From CAYQDR01 sp964416315 (GTDB lineage Bacteria > Methylomirabilota > Methylomirabilia > Rokubacteriales > DASRDR01): 11,636 nt of DNA. The DNA is taken from assembly GCA_964416315.1 (NCBI GenBank), contig CAYQDR010000135.1, positions 1 through 11,636 of the forward strand, read 5' to 3'. Below the pieces are notes generated by a model, which saw only the letters and a list, made by a program, of their open reading frames with translations, did not search any database and was not told the DNA's origin. Made by a program: the position numbers and the translations under genes. This document shows, piece after piece, positions 1 through 7,390 of the stretch. The first letter of the stretch is position 1, and every line of letters starts with the position of its first letter.

Positions 1-21
1 CACTTCGGGTGAGGGCGGCGG

Positions 22-609
22 TCAGCGCACAGACTGGTAGCGGTCCCCTCGCCCTGCCTCTCGCGCGACGCCGCCCCGGAGGGTCTCCTCGAGCTTCGCC
101 TGGAGCGTCGCCGCGCCGATCAGGCCGATGTGCTTGTACGCGATGCGGCCGTCCCGCCCGATGAAGAACAGCTCCGGGATCCCGTAGACCCCGTAGTCGA
201 TCGCGGTCCGCCCTCGGGGGTCCGGGCCGTTCGGAAACGTCAGGCCGAACTCCGCGATGAACGCGCGAGCCGCAGGCTCCGTGTCCTGGAAGTTCACGCC
301 GACAAAGACGACACCCCGCCCGAGGTAGGCGCGCGAGGCCGCCTCGAGGAGCGGCGCTTCCTCGCGGCACGGGATGCACCAGGAGGCCCAGAAGCTCACC
401 ACCACGACCTTCCCGCGCTGCTCGGCCAGGGAGAACCGGCCGCCGTCGAAGAGGGCGAGCGAGAACGGCGATGCGGCCCGCCCGAGCAGGGGCGAGCGGA
501 TCTCTCGCGGGTTCGTCGTGAACCCGAAGCCGAGCAGGGTCAGGAGCCCGAGCGTAGGCGCGAGGATCGCGACCCACTTCCACGTCGCGGCGAGGCGGCC
601 GAGTCCCAT
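22..609 (-). CDS. TlpA/CcmG-family membrane-anchored thioredoxin-like protein
   Basis: A 195-residue thioredoxin-fold protein of the TlpA/ResA/CcmG group, which reduces disulfides on the outer face of the cytoplasmic membrane, for example in apocytochrome c or copper-site proteins. Residues about 11-31 form one hydrophobic anchor. The core has FWASWCIPC with the redox cysteines at C78 and C81, followed by GVNFQD near 104 and the cis-proline loop GIPELFFIG at about 143-151 (P145), all typical of CcmG/DsbE. The ATG at 609 lies 6 bases after the stop of the multicopper oxidase gene, with a weak purine-rich GAGAG before it, so it is the last gene of that operon. The context suggests that it maintains thiols of the copper protein or of an exported partner; that is inference. 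The C-terminal 15 residues are charged and not conserved. Family assignment is secure, the substrate is not. Confidence 0.93.
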   Translation of the reverse strand: MGLGRLAATWKWVAILAPTLGLLTLLGFGFTTNPREIRSPLLGRAASPFSLALFDGGRFSLAEQRGKVVVVSFWASWCIPCREEAPLLEAASRAYLGRGVVFVGVNFQDTEPAARAFIAEFGLTFPNGPDPRGRTAIDYGVYGIPELFFIGRDGRIAYKHIGLIGAATLQAKLEETLRGGVAREAGRGDRYQSVR

Positions 610-615
610 CCGCTC

Positions 616-2069
616 TCACCCCGTGATCTTCACGAGGGCGATCATGCCGCCTTCCATGTGCATGGGCTTGTGGCAGTGGAGGAACCAGTCCCCGGGGTTG
701 TGCGCCGTGAACTCGATGACGACCGAGCCCATGTGGGCGTCTACGTCCACGCTGTCCTTGACGATCGGCTCGGCGTAGCGCGCGCCGTTGACGGCGAGGA
801 CGCGGAACGACTGGCCGTGGAGGTGCATCGGGTGGGCCTCCGGGCTCATGTTGACGAAGCGCACGCGCGCCCGGTCCCCCCGCTGGAGGCGCAGCGGGTC
901 GGTGTGGGGGTAGACCTTCTGGTTGATCGCCACAGATCGCGCCCGTCCATGCCGCCCGAGAGCTGGAGGTCGAATGTCCGCGTCGGGCCCGACGCGGCCG
1001 GCAGCACGTCGCGTCCCCGGCCGAGGCCGTACTGCCAGAGGTCCAGACTCGAGAGATCGGCCGGAGGAGGAGCCGGGGTTCTGGCCGCGTGCTCCGCGTA
1101 GAGGACGAGCATCCGCTCCCCCGCGCCGGCGTGCCCCGGCTGGAGACAGGCGAGCCACCACGCCCCCGGGTGGTCGGCGGTGAGGATCGCGTCGCAGCGC
1201 TCGCTGGGCGCGAGGGGGATCGCGTCCACGACGACCGGATCCCGGAGGGGGTTGCCGTCCCCGTGAGTGACGGCGAGCCGGTGGCCGGCGAGGTGGAGCA
1301 CGTGGGTGTGCTCGGCGCTCACGTTGATGAGCCGGAGCCGCAGCCGCTCGCCCCGGCGCAGGGCGAGCGGCGGCGTCGCGGGGTAGGCCTTGCCGTTGAT
1401 CGTCATCGTGTCGTAGAGGGGCGTCCTGCGGCTTTCCATCATGCCGCGCATCATCCCGCCCATGCCCCGCATCATCCCGCCGGCGCCGCCGCGGGTCCCG
1501 CCGATGCCCTCGTGGGTCGGAGGGAGAGGCTTCCCGCTCCCCGTCGCCCAGTCGTCGAGGACGAACGTGACCTCCCGGTCGTACCGGAGAGCCTCCCCGT
1601 CGGCGGGCTCGATGACGAGCGGCGCGGCGAGCCCGAGGTCGAGCTGGCGATGCTCGGCGAGGTGCGTATGATACCAGCGCGTTCCCGGGGGCGTCGCGGT
1701 GAACTCATAGACGAAGGTCTCGCCCGGTTCGACCGGCCGCTGGGTGACCCCGGGGACGCCGTCCATGGCGTTCGGCACGTCCACGCCGTGCCAGTGGATC
1801 GTCGTCGGCTCCGGGAGCGCGTTGGTGAACACGACGCGGAGATGCTCGCCTTGGCGGGCCCGGATCTCCGGGCCTGGCACGACGCCGTTGTAGGCCATCC
1901 CGCGGATCGTCCGGCCCGGCATGAGCTCCCACGTGACCTCGCGCGCCTCGAGGTGGAAGGTGCGCGCCGGTGTGGCGGCGCACGCCTCCCTCCGGGCGAG
2001 CGTCGCGCCCGCGGTGAGCGCGCCGAGCTTCGCCGCGGTTCCGAGAAACGCCCGCCGCGACAGGGTCAT
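616..2069 (-). CDS. Tat-exported, Met-rich multicopper oxidase, split by a one-base frameshift
   Basis: A three-cupredoxin laccase/CueO-type oxidase, expected to couple oxidation of Cu(I), metals or phenols to O2 reduction in the periplasm. The start ATG at 2069 overlaps the previous stop as ATGA (2066-2069), so it is preferred to the ATG at 2087. It gives a twin-arginine signal SRRAFLG at residues 4-10. Copper motifs are HWHG (92-95), WYHTH (132-136), HPMHLHG (413-419) and HCHKPMH...M (465-476), with T1 ligands H413, C466, H471 and M476. A Met-rich stretch with eight Met at about 199-211 recalls the CueO methionine segment. After TGG (W380) only two bases (929-928) precede ATC AAC CAG, so one base is missing where about T381 is expected. 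The restored protein would be 484 residues, a normal length. Both halves are well conserved, which favours a recent mutation or a sequencing error over an old pseudogene. Confidence 0.9.
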
Positions 2070-2416
2070 CGCGCGGCGTCCTCGCACCGCTCGACGAGGA
2101 AGCGCTTGAGATCCTCGAGGCCGCCGAAGATGACCTGGGCGCGGTCGCCGCGCATCCCGGCCGGGAGCAGAGCGGGCCTCCCGCGGTCGGGGCCGCTCCG
2201 GCTCCCGTCAGTCTTGAAGCGGAGATTGAGCTCCGGGTAGCGATGGCTTGCTCCGTTCGCCATCGTCAGCGTGTACTCGCCCCTGCAGTATGTGATCGCC
2301 CGGACTACCTGCTCGTCCGCCAGGTTCCTCAGCACGGTCGCGCCCGCCTCGGGCGCGGCGAGGAGCCCGGCGAGGACGAACGGGAGGCCGGCCAGACGGA
2401 TCCGTCGGCTGCGCAC
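2066..2416 (-). CDS. small exported protein of unknown function
   Basis: A 116-residue protein. I do not recognise the family. The GTG at 2416 is chosen because AGGAGG sits 8-9 bases upstream and because the product then begins directly with a Sec-type signal peptide (RSRRIRLAG then LPFVLAGLLAAPEAGA, residues 2-27). Longer versions only add an Arg/Pro-rich stretch that overlaps the upstream gene. The mature part has two cysteines (C44 in ITYC, C111 in VERC) and a central GASHRYPELNLRFKTDGS segment that looks like a conserved core. It shows no CXXCH haem site and no His/Met-rich copper motif. Its stop overlaps the multicopper oxidase start by four bases (ATGA), so the two are translationally coupled. 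A role as an accessory of the oxidase, or a periplasmic thiol protein served by the TlpA-like protein, is inference. Confidence 0.7.
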   Translation of the reverse strand: MRSRRIRLAGLPFVLAGLLAAPEAGATVLRNLADEQVVRAITYCRGEYTLTMANGASHRYPELNLRFKTDGSRSGPDRGRPALLPAGMRGDRAQVIFGGLEDLKRFLVERCEDAAR

Positions 2417-2456
2417 TGCCGTGTCCTCCTGCGCCGAAGAGATGACCGCGTCGGGT

Positions 2457-2780
2457 CTACGCGGAGGGACGGCGGGGCGGGGCGCGCGAGGTGGGGAGAC
2501 TCGGGTCGAGCCGGAGCGGGTGCTCACCCGCGGAGCGGATGACCACCCATGGTGGGGCGTCCGGGAGGCCAGGCGCCGCGAGGACAGCCGGGGCCACGGT
2601 CACCGCGTCCGGGGTGACCGAAGCCGCGCAGAGGCTCGCCGCCGGGTCGGCGCAGGCGTTCGCCTCGGTCATGGTCGCGTGCAGGCTCCCGCCGAGGCAG
2701 GAGACGAGGAGCCCCCCGACGAGGGCGAGCCGGGTCACCGTCCGGGCGAACGCGGCGTGGCTCCCCGCCACTCGCTTCAT
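2457..2780 (-). CDS. small lipoprotein-like exported protein of unknown function
   Basis: A 107-residue product with a basic N-terminus, a hydrophobic segment at about 17-30 and the lipobox LVSC at 25-28, so it is probably a lipoprotein anchored at C28. Cleavage by ordinary signal peptidase after LHA (about residue 35) is the alternative. The mature part is Ala/Pro-rich with two more cysteines (C43, C51) and no domain I recognise; the Pro/Arg-rich tail looks unstructured. It lies 40 bases upstream of the next exported protein gene on the same strand and 51 bases downstream of the CoA-transferase gene, so it probably heads the copper/redox operon. It could be a spurious ORF in GC-rich DNA, but the clean signal sequence and the absence of a competing ORF argue for a real gene. 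Confidence 0.5.
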   Translation of the reverse strand: MKRVAGSHAAFARTVTRLALVGGLLVSCLGGSLHATMTEANACADPAASLCAASVTPDAVTVAPAVLAAPGLPDAPPWVVIRSAGEHPLRLDPSLPTSRAPPRRPSA

Positions 2781-2786
2781 GGCTCG

Positions 2787-2815
2787 AGCCTAGCAGAGCG
2801 CCCGGGCGCGGGCAA
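2787..2815 (-). promoter_or_regulatory. possible promoter and palindromes before the copper/redox operon
   Basis: On the minus strand TTGCCC (2815-2810) and TAGGCT (2792-2787) are 17 bases apart, a weak sigma70-like pair. The spacer holds a perfect 12-base palindrome, GCGCCCGGGCGC (2798-2809), and a second palindrome, GGCTCGAGCC (2781-2790), touches the start codon at 2780. The -10 is so close to the ATG that a transcript from it would be nearly leaderless. Palindromes arise easily in GC-rich DNA, so this is only a suggestion of an operator. Confidence 0.25.
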
Positions 2816-2831
2816 CCGAGCCAAGCGCCGC

Positions 2832-4013
2832 TTACCGGACCGCGCCCGCGCCTCGCAGCCGGGCGATCTCGCCGGGGGTGTAGCCCGCCTCGGCGAGGAT
2901 CGCGTCGGTGTGCTCGCCGAGGGTCGGCGGCGGGCCCGGCGGGGTCCCGGGCGTGCCGGCGAGGCGCACGGGGACGCCGAGGAAGCGGACGAGGCCGAGC
3001 GCGGGGTGGACGGCCGCCGCGAGCGTGCCGTTGGCCTCGGCCTGGGGATCGGCGAGCATCTCGGGGACCGAGCGGATCCGGGTGCACGGCACCCCGGCGG
3101 CTTCGAAGATCGCCTCCCACTCCGCCGCCGGGCGGCCGGCGAGCCGCTCGGTGATCCGCGCGATCAGCTCGGTCTTGTTCTCGTGCCGGCCGATCATCGT
3201 CTGGAACCGGGGATCCGCGAGCCAGGCCTCGAGCCCGAGCGTCCGGCAGAGGCCTTCCCAGAACTTCGGCAGCTCGACGTAGAGGTAGAGATAGCCCTCG
3301 CGCGTCGGGTAGATGCGCGAGACGCGGTCGCCCAGGAAGTCCTTCACGGCCTCGCGCGGCTCGCGCGCCTCCGCCCAGAACAGGCGCCCCGCCTGCATCG
3401 CGAGGACGCCGTCGAGGAGCGACGTCTCGACGTACTGGCCCGCGCCGCTCCGGGTCCGGGCGAGGAGGGCGAGGAGGATGCCCGAGGCGGCGAGGCCGCC
3501 GGTGTAGTAGTCCACGAGGCTCCCGCGGACGAGCGCCGGGGCGTCGCCGTCGGGCGCCCCCTGCTCCCAGGCGAGGCCGCCGTAGCACTGGACGACGGGG
3601 TCGAGCCCCGGGCGCGTCGAGAGCGGGCCCTGCTGGCCGTAGGCGGAGATGGAGCAGTAGACGAGGCGGGGGCTCGCGGCGCGGAGCGTCGGGTAGTCCA
3701 TCCCGAGCCGCGCGGCGACGCCGGGCCGGAAGCTCTCGACGACGACATCGGCGCCGGCCGCGAGCCGCCGCGCGACCGCGAGGCCGTCGGGGTGCTTCAG
3801 GTCGAGGGCGAGGCTCCGCTTGCCGCGGTTGATCCCGAGGAAGTAGCGGCTCTCGCCGGGGAGCGACGAGGGGTAGCCGCGGAGGGCGTCCCCCTCGGGG
3901 GGCTCCACCTTGACGACGTCGGCACCGAACGTCGCGAGGAATGCCGTCGCGATGGGGCCCGCGATGATCGCCGAGAGGTCGACGACGCGGATCCCCTCGA
4001 GCGGACCGGCCAC
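2832..4013 (-). CDS. CaiB/BaiF family (class III) CoA-transferase
   Basis: Family III CoA-transferases move CoA between carboxylic acids through an aspartyl-CoA intermediate, in the cytoplasm. The sequence opens with GPLEGIRVVDLS, then GADVVKVEPPEGD, YFLGINRGKRSLALDL, VVVESFRPG and the segment GSLVDYYTGGLAASG. The Asp in this last segment (residue 168 from the start used here) aligns with the catalytic Asp169 known from formyl-CoA transferase. The C-terminus has PTLGEHTDAIL, also typical. I place the start at GTG 4013, just before the conserved region. The ATG at 4079 would add 22 Pro/Arg-rich residues unlike the family and lacks a visible ribosome site. The length of 393 residues is normal. 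No acyl-CoA ligase, dehydrogenase or hydratase lies nearby, so the substrate cannot be inferred. The protein is intact. Confidence 0.92.
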   Translation of the reverse strand: MAGPLEGIRVVDLSAIIAGPIATAFLATFGADVVKVEPPEGDALRGYPSSLPGESRYFLGINRGKRSLALDLKHPDGLAVARRLAAGADVVVESFRPGVAARLGMDYPTLRAASPRLVYCSISAYGQQGPLSTRPGLDPVVQCYGGLAWEQGAPDGDAPALVRGSLVDYYTGGLAASGILLALLARTRSGAGQYVETSLLDGVLAMQAGRLFWAEAREPREAVKDFLGDRVSRIYPTREGYLYLYVELPKFWEGLCRTLGLEAWLADPRFQTMIGRHENKTELIARITERLAGRPAAEWEAIFEAAGVPCTRIRSVPEMLADPQAEANGTLAAAVHPALGLVRFLGVPVRLAGTPGTPPGPPPTLGEHTDAILAEAGYTPGEIARLRGAGAVR

Positions 4014-4126
4014 GTCAGCTCGCGCGGCCCGGGGCGCGCCCCCGCGCGCCGGTGGGGCCTGTGGCGGGCATGATCCCATCTGGTACCACGCGGCCGCGCG
4101 GTGCGCAAGCGCGAGACCTGGCCGTC

Positions 4127-4155
4127 TTGACCGGCGGGCGCGCGGCCACTAGACT
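4127..4155 (+). promoter_or_regulatory. probable sigma70-type promoter of the MBL-fold gene
   Basis: TTGACC (4127-4132) and TAGACT (4150-4155) are separated by exactly 17 bases. They lie in the divergent gap between the CoA-transferase (minus) and the MBL-fold gene (plus), about 60 bases before the ATG at 4214. The -35 matches the consensus at five of six positions and the -10 at four of six, notable in such GC-rich DNA. Confidence 0.5.
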
Positions 4156-4213
4156 GGCCGTCGCGGTTCCGAGTGCCGCGTCACCACTCCCGGACATGAG
4201 GAGGAGGCGAGCG

Positions 4214-5059
4214 ATGCGTGTCCCGATCCCGTTGCTGCTCCTGATCACCGTGGCCCTGCTCGTGCTGCCTGTCCCCAGCCCCGCCGCCGATGTGGAGATC
4301 ACCTTCTACGGGAACCAGCACTTCAAGTTCGTGACGCCCGGCGGCAAGGTCATCCTGATCAACCCCTGGGTCAAGGGGAACCCGGACTGGCCCAAGGACA
4401 TGAAGCTCGAGGACATCAAGAAGGTGGACGCGATCTTCGTCTCCGGCGGCCACGGGGACGACATGGGAACGGCCGACGAGATCGCGAAGCAGTCCGGGGC
4501 CACCATCGTCACCCCCGCCGAGCTGGGGGCCTATTTCGAGCAGGTCGGGGTGCCGGCCGCCCAGATCTTCGTCAGCGCGGCGGGCGGCCAGGGCACCATC
4601 GCGGGCGTCAAGTACCAGATCGTCCACACCCACCACGGGACGGGCTACGCGCTCCCCAACAACCCCATCCGGCAGTACGGGGGGGTCAACTCCGGCTACA
4701 TCCTGACCTTCGAGAACGGCCTCCGGGTGTACTTCGCGTCCAGCTCGCCCCTCACGATGGAGTTCCAGCTCTTCGGGAGCCGCTACAAGCCCCACGTCGC
4801 GCTCCTCCCGATCGGCGGGCGCTTCCAGATGCACCCGGACGACGCGGCGTATGCGGCGAAGCTCCTCATGACGGACAACCCGGGCCTGAAGACCCTGGTG
4901 CCCCAGCATCACCGGGTCAACGTCCCCTCGCCGGGCGGGCCGGGCGCGAACCCGGAGGCGTTCGAGGCCGAGGTCAAGAAGCTCGGGCTGCCGCTGCGCG
5001 TCCTGAACCCCCGGATCGGCCAGACCTACAGGATCTCGGAGACCGGCGAGGTCAAGTAG
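4214..5059 (+). CDS. exported metallo-beta-lactamase-fold protein with a degenerate metal site
   Basis: A 281-residue protein resembling the UlaG/UPF0173 branch of the metallo-beta-lactamase fold. The ATG at 4214 is chosen because GAGGAGG lies 7-12 bases upstream and because a signal peptide then starts at once (IPLLLLITVALLVLPVPSPAA, about residues 4-25). Fold landmarks are VEITFYGNQHFKF, KVILINPW, DAIFVSGGHGDDMGTA, the HTHHGTG strand (138-144), VYFASSSP, ALLPIGGRFQMHPDDAA and LVPQHHRV. The usual metal motif HxHxDH reads G78-G-H80-G-D82-D83, so the first and last His are replaced, and the usual bridging Asp of the xGDT segment is Ser (about S177). H80, D82, the His cluster 138-141 and H232 remain. 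The usual hydrolase activity is therefore doubtful; altered metal binding or a binding-only role is possible. It stands 17 bases before the nuclease gene and may be co-transcribed with it. Confidence 0.85.
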   Translation: MRVPIPLLLLITVALLVLPVPSPAADVEITFYGNQHFKFVTPGGKVILINPWVKGNPDWPKDMKLEDIKKVDAIFVSGGHGDDMGTADEIAKQSGATIVTPAELGAYFEQVGVPAAQIFVSAAGGQGTIAGVKYQIVHTHHGTGYALPNNPIRQYGGVNSGYILTFENGLRVYFASSSPLTMEFQLFGSRYKPHVALLPIGGRFQMHPDDAAYAAKLLMTDNPGLKTLVPQHHRVNVPSPGGPGANPEAFEAEVKKLGLPLRVLNPRIGQTYRISETGEVK

Positions 5060-5076
5060 GGGACGCGGCAGGGTGG

Positions 5077-5991
5077 ATGGCCGACCTCGAGAACACCTTC
5101 TCCTGGTCGCGCTCCCGCGACGGCCTGTTCCAGGAGTGCCGGCGCAAGTACTTTTACCACTACTACGGCGCCTGGGGCGGGTGGGAGGCGGACGCGCCGC
5201 CGGAGATCCGGCGCCTCTACGTCTTGAAGCAGCTCACCGGCCGTCACGGCTGGGCGGGGCGGGTCGTCCACGAGGCCGTCGAGATGGCGCTCCGGGTGCT
5301 GCACGCGGGCCGGGAGCTGCCGGAGGGGTGGCTCCTCGACGAGACCCTCCGGCGCATGCGCCAGGAGTGGCGGGGGTCGAAGAGCGGGGCCTACCGCGAG
5401 CGCCCGAAGGCCGGGGTCGCGCTCTTCGAGCACGAGTACGGCGTCGAGCTGGCGTCGCGCGACTGGCAGGTGCTCCGCGATCACGTCCTGCGCTGCCTCC
5501 GGAACTTCCATCGCCTGCCGCTCCTCGAGGAGATCCGGGGGACCCCCCGGGAGCGCTGGATCCTCATCGAGGAGGTGCGGGCGTTCGACTTCGAGGGGAC
5601 GCCCGTCTACGCCGCGCCGGACTTCGGCTACTGGACGACCGCGGACCGGCTGGCGCTGGTGGACTGGAAGACCGGGAGCCCGGACCCGGCCGAGACGGCG
5701 GTGCAGCTCGGCTGCTACGCCCTCTACGCCCGGGACATCCTGGAGGTGCCGCCGGAGCGCGTGGACCTCCTGGAGGTGAACCTGCGCGAGGGCGCGGTCA
5801 GCGCGCACCCCTGGGACGAGGCCCGGCTCGACGACATCCGCGAGCGGCTCCGGCTTTCGATCCGCGGGATGCGCGCCTGGCTCCGCGACCCCGAGGCGAA
5901 CGTCGCGGTGCTGGACGACTTCGAGCGGACCGAGGACCTCCGGATCTGCCGGTGGTGCAACTTCCGCGCGGTCTGCCGTCCGGAGCTGTGA
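5077..5991 (+). CDS. RecB/Cas4-like PD-(D/E)XK nuclease with Fe-S cysteine signature
   Basis: A 304-residue protein of the PDDEXK_1 (RecB-like) nuclease superfamily. The active-site motifs can be read in order: H65 in GRVVHEA, D182 in APDFGYW, D196 and K198 in LVDWKTG, and Q210 in AVQLGCYALYA (the QxxxY motif). The cysteines C21 (QECRRKYFYHYYG) and C291, C294 and C300 (CRWCNFRAVC) match the split four-Cys 4Fe-4S arrangement of Cas4, AddB and RecB-like nucleases. ATG 5077 follows the MBL-fold stop by 17 bases with a modest AGGGTGG ahead of it. No cas genes, CRISPR array or AddA/RecB helicase lie in the window, so it is a stand-alone member, perhaps acting in DNA end processing or repair. Family assignment is strong; the biological role is unknown. 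GC and codon use match the host-like neighbours and not the ATPase gene downstream. Confidence 0.88.
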   Translation: MADLENTFSWSRSRDGLFQECRRKYFYHYYGAWGGWEADAPPEIRRLYVLKQLTGRHGWAGRVVHEAVEMALRVLHAGRELPEGWLLDETLRRMRQEWRGSKSGAYRERPKAGVALFEHEYGVELASRDWQVLRDHVLRCLRNFHRLPLLEEIRGTPRERWILIEEVRAFDFEGTPVYAAPDFGYWTTADRLALVDWKTGSPDPAETAVQLGCYALYARDILEVPPERVDLLEVNLREGAVSAHPWDEARLDDIRERLRLSIRGMRAWLRDPEANVAVLDDFERTEDLRICRWCNFRAVCRPEL

Positions 5992-6121
5992 CGACTGCTC
6001 TGCTCTCCCGCTCGTGCCTGTCGGGCGTGACGATAGTTCGTCAGGTCCTCATGTGTCGCGCGGTCACCCTTGCCGACGGTGGTGGATCTTCCTTTGGCTG
6101 GCAGCGCGCTGCAACGCGACT

Positions 6122-6150
6122 TTGTCGTTCACGCGCTCAGGCGATACAAT
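6122..6150 (+). promoter_or_regulatory. probable sigma70 promoter of the ATPase/Toprim module
   Basis: TTGTCG (6122-6127) and TACAAT (6145-6150) are 17 bases apart, in the 214-base gap before the ATPase gene, giving a leader of about 50 bases. The -10 is close to consensus and stands out in this GC-rich region. A ribosome site GGAGG (6192-6196) precedes the ATG at 6206. This suggests that the module carries its own constitutive promoter. Confidence 0.55.
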
Positions 6151-6205
6151 GTCGATAGTACCTCCAGCGGAGCTTCAGCGAAGCCGCCCGCGGAGGACCT
6201 AGCCG

Positions 6206-7390
6206 ATGATTAGGAACATTCGTGTCCGAAACTTCAAGAGCCTGAGGGATGTATCGCTCAAGCTCGGTCGGCGGAATGTCTTTATCGGGCCTAACATGGC
6301 CGGCAAGAGTAATCTAGTTTCAGTCTTCCGGTTTTTGACACAGATGGTTAGAAGCTCCCCAGGGCTATACGGGTTGCCAAATGCCATCAGCAGCCAGGGA
6401 GGATTCGCCGAGCTCGCGTGGCGCGGAGACGAATCGAATCTCCTCACGATCTCCCTCGACGGCGATTTTGAGGGCATCGATAATCCGCTACAGGCTGAGG
6501 TCTGGCGGTATGAGCTTGAGATCCTGGGGGACCGCCAGCGTGGAACGGCGATCGTTCAGAATGAGACCTTGAGCCTTTCTGGCGCTGCAGGGGAGACCAG
6601 CCTCGTCGGAAGGGACCCCGCCGGTAGTCGCCGGAGCCTCCTGAGCCCGTCGCTGGGCAAGGTTACGGAGGTACCTGACAGCAACCGGTCGGCACTTGAG
6701 TTTGAGGTGCCGAGCTGGGAGGGGAACGTATTCCGGGAGTTTTTCGCGTCATTCCAGTTCTACAAGCTGATCCCGGCGGTGATGAAGCAGGTGAATCCGG
6801 CGATTGCACCTGGGTTTCTTGAGGAGACCGGGAGCAACCTATCATCTTGGCTACTGATGCTCCAGACACGGCATCCAGAATCGTTCGCGCGGATCGGTAG
6901 TGTGCTCAAGGATGTGTTGCCGGATGTGGCGAGCCTCTTCACGTGGCCGACTGCGCAGTCGACGGTGTTCGTGGCCTCATCGGAGCGTTTCTTGCGGACG
7001 CCAGTTCCAGTGTGGCAGATGTCGGATGGCGAACTGTGTTTCATTGCGTTCTTGTCGCTGGTGTTTGCGCCAAGTGGACTCGGCGCACCGCTCTTTTGCG
7101 TAGAGGAGCCGGAGGATCATCTTCATCCGAAGCTAATCGAGGCGCTGATTGGCCTCCATGATCAGAGGCAGCAGGAACTGGGTGCGCGAGCTGCGCAAGT
7201 GTTGGTGACGACCCATTCGCCGTACCTCGTAGACAAGGTCGGGGTTGACGACGTGATCGTCGTCGAGAAGCGCGAGGGCGCCACTATGTGCACGCGGCCA
7301 GTGGACAAGCCGGCTCTACGCGAGTTGTTAACGCGCGAAGAAATTGGGTTGGGCGACCTCATGTACTCGGGTGCGTTGGGTGGCAAGTGA
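6206..7390 (+). CDS. AAA (AAA_21/AAA_15, RecF/OLD-like) ATPase, probable phage-defence protein
   Basis: A 394-residue SMC/ABC-type ATPase. It begins MIRNIRVRNFKSLRDVSLKLG, the classic RecF/OLD start. It has Walker A GPNMAGKSN (28-36, K34), a signature-like VWQMSDGEL (269-277), Walker B LFCVEEPEDHLHP (296-308, catalytic E near 300-301) and the switch-His TTHSP (335-339). There is no C-terminal Toprim domain as in full OLD proteins; instead a separate Toprim-like gene overlaps its stop. Such ATPase plus Toprim/DUF4276/DUF4435 pairs (AbiL- and PARIS-like) are known as abortive-infection systems, so a defence role is inferred from the architecture. The ATG at 6206 has GGAGG nine bases upstream. 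The gene is visibly richer in A/T and in A/T-ending codons than the flanking genes, which suggests horizontal transfer. No frameshift was seen. Confidence 0.88.
   Translation: MIRNIRVRNFKSLRDVSLKLGRRNVFIGPNMAGKSNLVSVFRFLTQMVRSSPGLYGLPNAISSQGGFAELAWRGDESNLLTISLDGDFEGIDNPLQAEVWRYELEILGDRQRGTAIVQNETLSLSGAAGETSLVGRDPAGSRRSLLSPSLGKVTEVPDSNRSALEFEVPSWEGNVFREFFASFQFYKLIPAVMKQVNPAIAPGFLEETGSNLSSWLLMLQTRHPESFARIGSVLKDVLPDVASLFTWPTAQSTVFVASSERFLRTPVPVWQMSDGELCFIAFLSLVFAPSGLGAPLFCVEEPEDHLHPKLIEALIGLHDQRQQELGARAAQVLVTTHSPYLVDKVGVDDVIVVEKREGATMCTRPVDKPALRELLTREEIGLGDLMYSGALGGK

Noticed and set aside
616..1161. A separate gene for the C-terminal part of the oxidase
   Set aside because: Its first 78 codons are out-of-frame translation of the oxidase body; only the part from 927 down is a cupredoxin domain, so it is the frameshifted end of one gene.
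2271..4073. Plus-strand ORF of 600 codons
   Set aside because: Antisense shadow of the CoA-transferase and small exported genes; Arg/Glu/Gly-rich with no recognisable domain.
4014..4079. N-terminal extension of the CoA-transferase from ATG 4079
   Set aside because: The added 22 residues are Pro/Arg-rich, not family-like, and the ATG lacks a ribosome site.
5077..5991. Cas4 of a CRISPR-Cas system
   Set aside because: The nuclease and Fe-S motifs fit, but no repeat array or other cas gene lies in the window, so only a general RecB-like label is justified.
6172..6184. Hairpin GCTTC-AGC-GAAGC before the ATPase gene
   Set aside because: Only five pairs, no T-run, and it lies downstream of the likely promoter; too weak to call a terminator.
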